In this document: positions 1 through 5,146 of the stretch, piece after piece | Numbering within the stretch: the stretch's first letter is position 1 | Layout of the letters: each line of letters begins with the position of its first letter | The notes under the pieces: model-generated | Databases searched by the model: none | What the model saw: the letters and a program-made list of their open reading frames with translations, nothing else | What the model was told of the DNA's origin: nothing | NCBI GenBank assembly: GCA_947178085.1 | Contig: CAMWWS010000191.1 | Span: 1 to 5,766, forward strand | From: an uncultured Lachnospiraceae bacterium | GTDB lineage: Bacteria > Bacillota_A > Clostridia > Lachnospirales > Lachnospiraceae | Length of the DNA stretch: 5,766 nucleotides | Reading direction: 5' to 3' | Program-made: the position numbers and the translations under genes

Positions 1-287
1 TAGATGCCAAGATCAAAGCAGAATCTTTGGGGGACATGCAGAAGAATTCCATAACCATGACCGAGCAGATCGTAGAGCGCAGCGACAAAACCAGGTCGTA
101 TAGTGAACAGGTACGCGATATGGCTCTTTCTCTGGATGAAATTGTTTCAAACTTTAAGAGCAGGGCTGATGAGATCGTAGATGATGCCAATAATGAAGGA
201 GAAATCACGGGGTTGACCGAAGAGTCATTTACAAGGGTAAAAGGTATTGCAGAGGAATTGTTGACCTTGTCTCATGCATCCATATAA
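1..287 (+). CDS. C-terminal end of a methyl-accepting chemotaxis-like protein (5' end outside window)
   Basis: The reading frame is open from the first complete codon (position 3) to the TAA at 285-287, so this is the last 94 residues of a longer protein. No internal start need be invoked. The segment is hydrophilic and heptad-like, consistent with a long helical coiled coil. It contains SEQVRDMALSLDEIVSNFK, which resembles the closing helix of chemotaxis receptor signalling domains, where a run of 'xxL...V..FK' ends the cytoplasmic hairpin. If so, the protein would relay ligand sensing to CheA/CheW at the inner face of the membrane. About 42 residues follow the 'NFK' end, acidic at first and ending in LTLSHASI. 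This is longer than the usual receptor tail. It could be a linker to a further C-terminal domain now lost, because a decayed toxin gene begins just 15 bp later. The diagnostic receptor tip lies outside the window, so the family call is tentative. Confidence 0.5.
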   Translation, partial: DAKIKAESLGDMQKNSITMTEQIVERSDKTRSYSEQVRDMALSLDEIVSNFKSRADEIVDDANNEGEITGLTEESFTRVKGIAEELLTLSHASI

Positions 288-302
288 CATTGTATTAGGT
301 GA

Positions 303-479
303 TTGCGCTACAAGTTTGCAAATGAAGAGGCGGCAAGGTACGGCATCAGAAAGACGTATTATAAAAATTATAAGATTTACTTTCTGATTGATGAGAGGGC
401 ACAGACCGTATACATATTGAGAGTTTTTCATATGCTGGTTGACAGCAAGGAAAAGATTTTGAGAATCTTTAGAGAATGA
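303..479 (+). pseudogene. RelE/ParE-family toxin remnant, N-terminus missing, no antitoxin
   Basis: From the codon after a TGA at 300-302, the frame is open for 58 residues to a TGA at 477-479. The translation includes KFANEEAARYGIRKTYYKN, then YKIYFLIDE, and ends VFHMLVDSKEKILRIF. This matches the C-terminal half of RelE/ParE ribonuclease or gyrase toxins: the basic R/K-x-x-x-Y segment, the 'YKIYFLID' core strand and the 'V.I.RV.H...D' last strand. Such toxins usually run 90-110 residues, so about 40 N-terminal residues are absent. Two stops (TAA 285-287, TGA 300-302) block the same frame upstream, and the other two frames there do not give a recognisable N-terminus. The only possible start is TTG at 303 with no ribosome binding site. 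No antitoxin gene lies on either side. I read it as a dead toxin-antitoxin relic. Expression as a short peptide cannot be excluded. Confidence 0.65.
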
Positions 480-524
480 TATAGAAGAAATGAAAGCATT
501 TGAAGTATAGATGGTTGGAATAAT

Positions 525-556
525 GCCTCCAAGTCCAAACAGATTTGGGGGCTTTC
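525..556 (+). terminator. possible Rho-independent terminator after the toxin remnant
   Basis: GCCTCCAA at 525-532 pairs with TTGGGGGC at 545-552 over 8 bp, with one T-G wobble, around a 12-nt loop. TTT then C follows the stem, and AA before the stem could pair further beyond a T-T mismatch. The U tract is short and interrupted, so termination may be weak. It sits between the toxin remnant and the lipoprotein gene, where a transcript end is expected. Confidence 0.45.
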
Positions 557-584
557 ATTAATCTATTCAAATAAAGGAAAATTT

Positions 585-1523
585 ATGATGATAACAAAAA
601 AATTTGAAATTTTACTAATACTCTTTTGCTGCCTTTTATTAGTATCTTGTAATAATACAGATTATATGTCTATCGAGTGTCCATATAAATTAAAACAACT
701 TTATATGTGTACTGAGAAAAGCGCATGGGGATTATCTTTTGAAAACGAAATTCTTTTTACCGAAAATGGTTTAGAAAACTTTAAACCAGTTAAAGTTTTA
801 GAGAATGTAAATAGTTTTACGGATGGATATGCAAATGCTACATTTATAAATGAACAGCTCGCATATATAACTTACTTTTCATCAGACAATGAGCATTTAA
901 TAGTCGAATATACAAGAGATGGCGGTAACAATTGGCAGCAGACACTTATAAAATACGGAGATTATTCTGATAACTGTGATGCCGGCAGTATATTTATCAG
1001 TTTCGCAAATGATAAGGAGGGATACCTTTTATATTGTTCTACTCCGGCACTTGGTCAGATGACAAAGCTTTTGTTTTTTACCGATGATGGGGGACAGACA
1101 TTTTCATTTACGGGAGAATTAACAAATACGATTTCAGGGTATCCACAGGGAATTACTGTGATCGACAATGAAACAATAAATATAGCTGTGACCTATCATG
1201 GTACTGACAGCTATCTATATCAAACAACCGATGGGGCTGAAACATGGGAAACTATAGAGATATTTCCCAGAATAGAAGATGTGAAATATGTAGATGGGTA
1301 CATACCTGTGTTTTATAGTGATAATAAACAAAATGGGATAATTATACTAAAAGTGGTAAGAGAAATTGCTGTCTATGAACTTTTTGTAACAGATAGCGCC
1401 GGCAAAAGTTGGACGCTAGACAGCGAAATTCCTTGTGACACTTTACTGGATTATACTTTTATTAATGAGAAGCAGATTTATATTATTGATAGTTCTGGTA
1501 CAGTATTTGAAAAGAATTTATAA
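585..1523 (+). CDS. secreted lipoprotein with Asp-box (BNR) beta-propeller repeats
   Basis: The 312-residue product has a type II signal peptide: Lys5-Lys6, a hydrophobic stretch at about 9-20, and lipobox L19-V-S-C22. It should therefore be processed at Cys22 and held on the outer face of the membrane by lipid. Four Asp-box-like motifs of the form T-x-D-x-G-x-x-W/F are visible: TRDGGNNW at 110-117, TDDGGQTF at 166-173, TDGAETW at 215-221 and TDSAGKSW at 269-276. TENGLENF near 59-66 may be a fifth, degenerate copy. The spacing of roughly 45-55 residues fits one motif per blade of a sialidase or YCF48-like propeller. No sialidase catalytic set (Arg triad, nucleophilic Tyr) is evident, so a binding or scaffold role is more likely than enzyme activity, which is inference. 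AAAGGAAA at 573-580 serves ATG 585, or ATG 588. The gene is visibly more AT-rich than those to its right, suggesting separate acquisition. Specific ligand unknown. Confidence 0.8.
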   Translation: MMITKKFEILLILFCCLLLVSCNNTDYMSIECPYKLKQLYMCTEKSAWGLSFENEILFTENGLENFKPVKVLENVNSFTDGYANATFINEQLAYITYFSSDNEHLIVEYTRDGGNNWQQTLIKYGDYSDNCDAGSIFISFANDKEGYLLYCSTPALGQMTKLLFFTDDGGQTFSFTGELTNTISGYPQGITVIDNETINIAVTYHGTDSYLYQTTDGAETWETIEIFPRIEDVKYVDGYIPVFYSDNKQNGIIILKVVREIAVYELFVTDSAGKSWTLDSEIPCDTLLDYTFINEKQIYIIDSSGTVFEKNL

Positions 1524-1567
1524 TAAATCATATTTCAATACTTGCAAGCAAGAACACGAAAAAGAGA

Positions 1568-1596
1568 TTGTTACAGCTAAAAATATATGGCATACT
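1568..1596 (+). promoter_or_regulatory. possible promoter of the HipA-like kinase gene
   Basis: TTGTTA at 1568-1573 and CATACT at 1591-1596 are separated by 17 bp. Each matches four of six consensus bases, and TG at 1588-1589 gives an extended -10. A start near 1603 would leave a leader of about 16 nt that just includes the ribosome binding site. The location between two apparently unrelated genes makes a promoter likely, but the match is modest. Confidence 0.35.
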
Positions 1597-1606
1597 ATTT
1601 GTTAGA

Positions 1607-1613
1607 AGAGGTG
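1607..1613 (+). promoter_or_regulatory. ribosome binding site that sets the kinase start
   Basis: AGAGGTG ends 5 nt before ATG 1619. The frame also extends upstream to a TTG at 1568, but that codon has no ribosome binding site and overlaps the candidate -35 box. ATG 1619 is therefore the preferred start. Confidence 0.7.
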
Positions 1614-1618
1614 AACTT

Positions 1619-2794
1619 ATGAAATGTACACTGATGAACAAAAATGTGCCGGTCGTGGATTTGGAGCTTGATGATGACACGGCAGCAATTATCAGAGTAT
1701 TAGAGCCGCTGGATTTAAAATATCTTCCGGTCGGCATTGGTACCGGAACGGGAATCCCCAATAAAAGGGATTTAAATGAATGGTGGTATGGAAGGGCAAT
1801 TCCGGCAAGTCGTTCCGGAATACGGTCTGCGCTTGAGAAGATGAACGTGAACCGGCCGGAACAGCTTTTGATGAAATGTTATGGGTTAAGCCTGTCAGAC
1901 CAATATTGGATGAAGCCGGCGGACAGTGAATTAGCATGGTCCGCAGTTAATTTTTTTGAGAATAAATTTTCGGATGATGTAGGAAATATTCTGTTTGAAC
2001 AACTGGTGAATGGTCAGGGATTAGATATGATGTCACCGTGTAATACATCGGACGGATGGTTAAAAAAGAAATGGAAGATCGTAAATGGGAAGAGATGTTT
2101 GATCAAAGCCGGAAGCAATCCTTATATGCAGGAACCGTTAAATGAGGTTGTGGCTACAAAGCTGCATCGGAGGTTAGGATGTCGGAACTATGTGAGTTAT
2201 TCCCTGTTATGGGAAAACAGGGTTCCGTATAGTGTATGTGAAGATTTTGTCAATACAGACACGGAATTAGTGAGTGCGGTAAGCATAAACCGGAGCCTGA
2301 AAAAAAGCAGCCGGAATTCTGCATACGAACATTTTATACAGGCATGCAGTCAGTTAGGCATTCCATGCATGAGAGAGTTCCTTGACTATCTGTTGGTGTT
2401 CGACTATCTGCTGGCAAATACCGACCGCCATTTCGGTAATTTCGGAGCGGTGCGAAATGTTAATACATTGGAGTGGATAGGACCGGCACCTGTATTTGAC
2501 AGCGGAACAAGCCTATGGCATGATAAACTGACAAGGAATATAAACGGCTATGATCCTGTGGAAACAAAACCCTTTTATGCAGATGTCGACAGGCAGATGG
2601 AGCTTGTATCAGATTATAGCTGGATACCGTTTGAACAGCTTAAAATGCTGGGGGACGATATCCGCGATGTATTTGCTTCTTCCGAATATATGGATGAAGA
2701 GCGCATAGAAGCCATAGTAAATGCGGTGAACATACGGATAGAGGAATTACAGGATATGGCTGTGGAGCGCGGGAAGCATGTCCCGGCACGTTAA
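1619..2794 (+). CDS. stand-alone HipA-like serine/threonine kinase
   Basis: The 391-residue product has the kinase core of the HipA/CtkA fold. GWLKKKWKI at 146-154 and LIKAG at 161-165 supply a candidate ATP-binding lysine, K163. EPLNEVVATKLHRRLG at 172-187 looks like the helix that pairs with it. FDYLLANTDRHFGNFG at 261-276 is the catalytic loop, with D269 and N274 placed as in HipA. PVFDSGTS at 291-298 carries the second metal-binding aspartate, D294. All visible active-site residues are intact, so an active kinase is expected. The N-terminal ~140 residues, rich in 'LPVG' and 'LNEWW..R.IPASR' signatures, match the extended clostridial form of the family by memory rather than by search. In HipBA modules the kinase phosphorylates a tRNA synthetase and a HipB repressor neutralises it. 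No HipB-like helix-turn-helix gene is present here, so substrate and control are unknown. The 3' end overlaps the convergent lysR-type gene. Confidence 0.82.
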   Translation: MKCTLMNKNVPVVDLELDDDTAAIIRVLEPLDLKYLPVGIGTGTGIPNKRDLNEWWYGRAIPASRSGIRSALEKMNVNRPEQLLMKCYGLSLSDQYWMKPADSELAWSAVNFFENKFSDDVGNILFEQLVNGQGLDMMSPCNTSDGWLKKKWKIVNGKRCLIKAGSNPYMQEPLNEVVATKLHRRLGCRNYVSYSLLWENRVPYSVCEDFVNTDTELVSAVSINRSLKKSSRNSAYEHFIQACSQLGIPCMREFLDYLLVFDYLLANTDRHFGNFGAVRNVNTLEWIGPAPVFDSGTSLWHDKLTRNINGYDPVETKPFYADVDRQMELVSDYSWIPFEQLKMLGDDIRDVFASSEYMDEERIEAIVNAVNIRIEELQDMAVERGKHVPAR

Positions 2795-3646
2795 CAGGAA
2801 TTTTTCGGCAGCCTTCGTGAATACCTGATACTTTTTCCAGACAAGGCTCATCCCGGTTTCCATCTGCGGTGCAAGCGGGCGGAAGCAGAGGCGGCTTTCC
2901 CCTGAAACATTTATGATCTTATCGAAACAGACAGCATATCCCATGCCTTCATCCACCATGAGCGAGCCGTTGTAAAGAAGGTTATACGTTGCCACGATAT
3001 TCAGTTTTTCCGCGTCGCAATGAAAAAGTCTGTGAAAATCCGAGTCATGGATCATTTGTCTGGACAGGATCAGCGGCTGATTCATCAGATCCTGCGGCGT
3101 AATTGTTTCTTTGACGGCGAGCGGGGAATCACGCCGCATTAAGACGCCAAAGCTGTCTTTGTAGGGAATTTTTATAGATTCGTATTTTGATGTATCAATC
3201 TCTCCGAGTAATAGACCGAAATCAATCAGACCCTTATCCATTTCTTCTGTAACAGTGGTTCTGTCCCCGCTCACGATATGGAAGTGGACCAGCGGGTATT
3301 CACTCTGGACTTTCTGAGCCGCCTTTGTAAGCAGTCTGACACCGTCTGTTTCTCCTGCGCCGATCGTGATATCACCGGCAACGGTTTCATCCGATAAAGA
3401 AATCTCGTCTTCTGCTTTTTTCACAAGCTCCATGATTTCTTCTGCACGTTTACGCAGGATCATGCCTTCCTCCGTCAAGGTGACGCGGCGATTTCCGCGG
3501 ATAAAAAGCTGTTTGCCCAGCTCATCTTCCATTTCCTTAAGCTGTCTGGAAAGCGTAGGCTGCGAAAGATGTAAGGATTCGGCCGCTCCCGAAATGCTCT
3601 GTTCTCTTGTGACTGCGAGAAAATATTGTAAAACTCTGAGTTCCAT
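2747..3646 (-). CDS. LysR-type transcriptional regulator
   Basis: The 299-residue product has the classic LysR layout. An N-terminal winged helix-turn-helix (about 1-60) includes SGAAESLHLSQPTLSRQLKE at 19-38, followed by ELGKQLFIR and the wing NRRVTLTEEG. A linker helix at about 61-88 leads to the effector-binding domain, which opens with GDITIGAGET at 91-100. Length is normal for the family. The frame could begin further upstream (ATG 3734-3736), but ATG 3644-3646 has an AAGGAG site and gives the expected LysR N-terminus MELRVLQYF. It is a cytoplasmic DNA-binding regulator, probably sensing a small molecule. It is transcribed divergently from the small-protein/DUF3737/MBL cluster and is its likely controller. 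An inverted repeat at 3697-3736 overlaps its own candidate promoter, suggesting autoregulation. Its last 48 bp overlap the end of the kinase gene. The effector cannot be told from sequence. Confidence 0.93.
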   Translation of the reverse strand: MELRVLQYFLAVTREQSISGAAESLHLSQPTLSRQLKEMEDELGKQLFIRGNRRVTLTEEGMILRKRAEEIMELVKKAEDEISLSDETVAGDITIGAGETDGVRLLTKAAQKVQSEYPLVHFHIVSGDRTTVTEEMDKGLIDFGLLLGEIDTSKYESIKIPYKDSFGVLMRRDSPLAVKETITPQDLMNQPLILSRQMIHDSDFHRLFHCDAEKLNIVATYNLLYNGSLMVDEGMGYAVCFDKIINVSGESRLCFRPLAPQMETGMSLVWKKYQVFTKAAEKFLLTCRDMLPALHSHIL

Positions 3647-3652
3647 GAAAAT

Positions 3653-3657
3653 CTCCT
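3653..3657 (-). promoter_or_regulatory. ribosome binding site that sets the lysR-type start
   Basis: On the minus strand AGGAG (inside AAAAAGGAGA) lies 6 nt before ATG 3646-3644. The upstream in-frame ATG at 3736-3734 lies inside the inverted repeat and candidate -35, and has no such site, so the inner ATG is chosen. Confidence 0.85.
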
Positions 3658-3696
3658 TTTTAGTACAATAAAACGATATGAAAAATCGCGTGATAT

Positions 3697-3736
3697 TTGA
3701 CAGGTACAGCGTACTATGAATAGGTATACCTGTCAA
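3697..3736. promoter_or_regulatory. perfect 10-bp inverted repeat, probable LysR-type operator
   Basis: TTGACAGGTA at 3697-3706 is repeated exactly in inverted orientation as TACCTGTCAA at 3727-3736, with 20 bp between the arms. The right arm overlaps a second, compact palindrome, AGGTATACCT, at 3722-3731. The element lies 51-90 bp upstream of the lysR-type start. Its right arm is about 65-73 bp upstream of the start predicted for the divergent transcript, close to where LysR-type regulators usually place their recognition site. Binding by the adjacent regulator is inference. Confidence 0.6.
3708..3736 (-). promoter_or_regulatory. candidate promoter of the lysR-type gene
   Basis: On the minus strand a perfect TTGACA (3736-3731) is followed after 17 bp by TACGCT (3713-3708), which keeps the T, A and final T of the -10 consensus. 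A start near 3701 would give a leader of about 55 nt. The -35 box lies within one arm of the inverted repeat, so regulator binding would occlude it. The perfect TTGACA may simply be part of the operator, so the promoter call is moderate. Confidence 0.4.
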
Positions 3737-3763
3737 GCATGGATAAATATATAATATAAGTAT

Positions 3764-3793
3764 TTGCTATTATGCAAGGCTCCTTGTTATAAT
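3764..3793 (+). promoter_or_regulatory. extended -10 promoter of the rightward operon
   Basis: TGTTATAAT at 3785-3793 is a perfect extended -10 (TG, one base, TATAAT). TTGCTA at 3764-3769 is a moderate -35 match with an 18-bp spacer. The spacer holds a small dyad, CAAGG-CT-CCTTG at 3775-3786. Transcription starting near 3800 would yield a leader of roughly 125 nt before the small-protein gene at 3927. Only this promoter is apparent for the three genes that follow. Confidence 0.55.
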
Positions 3794-3913
3794 CAAATAC
3801 GTAAAAATATATGATAATATTTTCTGATGGGAAGACTTCAAAAAAAGTATTTGAAAGGCTGGAAATAGAAAAGATTTTGACCGGCAATGCAGGATATTGA
3901 CAATAGACAAGAA

Positions 3914-3919
3914 AAGGGA
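3914..3919 (+). promoter_or_regulatory. ribosome binding site of the small-protein gene
   Basis: AAGGGA ends 7 nt before ATG 3927. An in-frame TTG at 3897 would add ten residues but would place this site inside the coding region, so ATG 3927 is preferred. Confidence 0.6.
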
Positions 3920-3926
3920 TGGGACG

Positions 3927-4223
3927 ATGGAAAGTGGAAATTTTGGAGGAAAATTATATCCGTATCATGAATGGATGGTCTCCGGTGCGGATAAAGAGAG
4001 CAGTTATGATGAGGCCATTATTCAGAATTTAATGGATGCAGGGTGCGACAAGGCTGTCATTACAGCGTTTATTGAGGATATCCATGCAGAAAAGATAGCA
4101 GAGGGGCTGAAACTGTTAGCGGTGCATCGGAGATCTTTACTGGATGAACTGCATAAAGAACAGAAACGGATAGACTGCCTCGATTATCTGGTATACAAAA
4201 TGGAAAAGTTGCAAAAAAATTGA
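3927..4223 (+). CDS. small helical protein of unknown function
   Basis: This 98-residue protein has no signal peptide or membrane segment, so it should be cytoplasmic. After a short N-terminal stretch with YPYHEWM (11-17), residues about 26-96 look almost wholly helical. DEAIIQNLMDAGCDKAVITAF at 28-48 reads as a helix-turn-helix-like pair of short helices. HRRSLLDELHKEQKRIDCLDY at 67-87 then begins a charged amphipathic helix that may form a coiled coil. I recall similar 'RR..L.ELH..QK.ID.LDYL' tails in small uncharacterised clostridial proteins, but I cannot name a family. It is the first gene of the rightward cluster, 26 nt before the DUF3737 gene and probably co-transcribed with it. An accessory or partner role for the downstream proteins is possible but not shown. 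Confidence 0.78.
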   Translation: MESGNFGGKLYPYHEWMVSGADKESSYDEAIIQNLMDAGCDKAVITAFIEDIHAEKIAEGLKLLAVHRRSLLDELHKEQKRIDCLDYLVYKMEKLQKN

Positions 4224-4249
4224 TATAATATAAAAAAGGAGCTGATTCA

Positions 4250-5101
4250 ATGAAAACGATAGAAAACCAAACTTTTGATATGGAACGGGCTTTATACGGA
4301 AGCAGGAGCATTACGCTGAATGGCTGTGCTTTTGACGGGCCGGCGGACGGTGAGAGTGCTTTGAAAGAAAGTGAGGATATCAGTGTTTCAAACTGTTTTT
4401 TCAATCTCAGGTATCCGTTCTGGCATGATAACGGACTTAACGTTGCGAATTCGGAAATGACAGAGCTTTGCCGCGCGGCGCTGTGGTATTCTCATGATAT
4501 TGAGATCACGGACACGAAGCTTCACGGGATCAAGGCATTGCGGGAATGCAGCAGGGTGAAAATGCGTGGATGTGATATCATTTCACCGGAATTCGGATGG
4601 TCGGTGCAGGATATCGGGATGGAAGACTGTACGGTGCAGAGCGAATATTTCATGATGCGTTCTGAGCGGCTTAATTTTACAAATGTGCAGTTAAAAGGAA
4701 AATATTCTTTCCAGTATATTCAGGATTCTGTGTTTGAGAATTGCAATTTCGATACGAAAGATGCCTTCTGGCATGCTAAGAATGTAACTGTCCGTAACAG
4801 TGTTGTCAAAGGTGAATACCTTGCATGGTACTGTGAAAACGTTACATTTGAGAATTGCAGGATTATCGGAACGCAGCCGCTGTGCTACTGCAAGAATTTA
4901 AGGCTCATAAACTGTGAAATGATTGATACGGATCTGAGTTTTGAGAAATCGGATGTGGAGGCAACGATCACTACGCCGGTAGTAAGTATTAAAAATCCGT
5001 TATCCGGTCACATTTATGTACCATGCGTGGAGGAAATCATCCGCGACGATCAGGAGGCTAAGGGTGAGATTGTGGTACAGAAGCGGTGCAACTGTGCATG
5101 A
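4250..5101 (+). CDS. DUF3737-family right-handed beta-helix protein
   Basis: The 283-residue product begins MKTIENQTFDMERALYGS and consists of about nine repeats of roughly 20 residues. Each has a strand such as 'DIEITDTKL', 'NVTFENCRI' or 'NLRLINCEM' and an aromatic pair near the turn: FW 57-58, LWY 78-80, GW 116-117, YF 133-134, FQY 154-156, FW 173-174, WY 193-194 and CYC 212-214. Regular N-C stacks (NC 48-49, 164-165, 202-203, 221-222) are typical of a beta-helix ladder. This matches my recollection of DUF3737, a family with a pectate-lyase-like fold and no assigned activity. No signal peptide is present, so it should be cytoplasmic and is unlikely to act on external polysaccharide. The C-terminus ends in CxC (280-282). 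AAGGAG at 4236-4241 lies 8 nt before the ATG. The gene sits between the small helical protein and the MBL-fold gene. Confidence 0.85.
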   Translation: MKTIENQTFDMERALYGSRSITLNGCAFDGPADGESALKESEDISVSNCFFNLRYPFWHDNGLNVANSEMTELCRAALWYSHDIEITDTKLHGIKALRECSRVKMRGCDIISPEFGWSVQDIGMEDCTVQSEYFMMRSERLNFTNVQLKGKYSFQYIQDSVFENCNFDTKDAFWHAKNVTVRNSVVKGEYLAWYCENVTFENCRIIGTQPLCYCKNLRLINCEMIDTDLSFEKSDVEATITTPVVSIKNPLSGHIYVPCVEEIIRDDQEAKGEIVVQKRCNCA

Positions 5102-5146
5102 GGCTTCCGGTTACCAGGATTTTTGATCCGATAGGAGAAAGTGAAA

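Noticed and set aside
1541..1552. CTTGCAAGCAAG short palindrome between the lipoprotein and kinase genes
   Set aside because: The stem is at most 5 bp with almost no loop and no T-run follows, so it is not a credible terminator.
2382..2417. Near-direct repeat of GACTATCTG encoding DYLLVFDYLL
   Set aside because: It encodes the helix leading into the kinase catalytic loop, which keeps this pattern in the family, so it is protein constraint rather than a recent duplication.
2770..2785. CGGGA-agcatg-TCCCG hairpin within the convergent overlap
   Set aside because: Only 5 bp and no T-run on either strand; likely incidental to coding sequence.
3697..3725. Plus-strand TTGACA as a promoter for the rightward genes
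   Set aside because: At 17 bp spacing the -10 would be ATAGGT, matching almost nothing in the consensus; the extended -10 at 3785-3793 is much better.
4221..4229. TGATATAAT, an extended -10-like sequence just before the DUF3737 gene
   Set aside because: No fitting -35 lies upstream, and a start near 4236 would fall inside the ribosome binding site, so an internal promoter is improbable.
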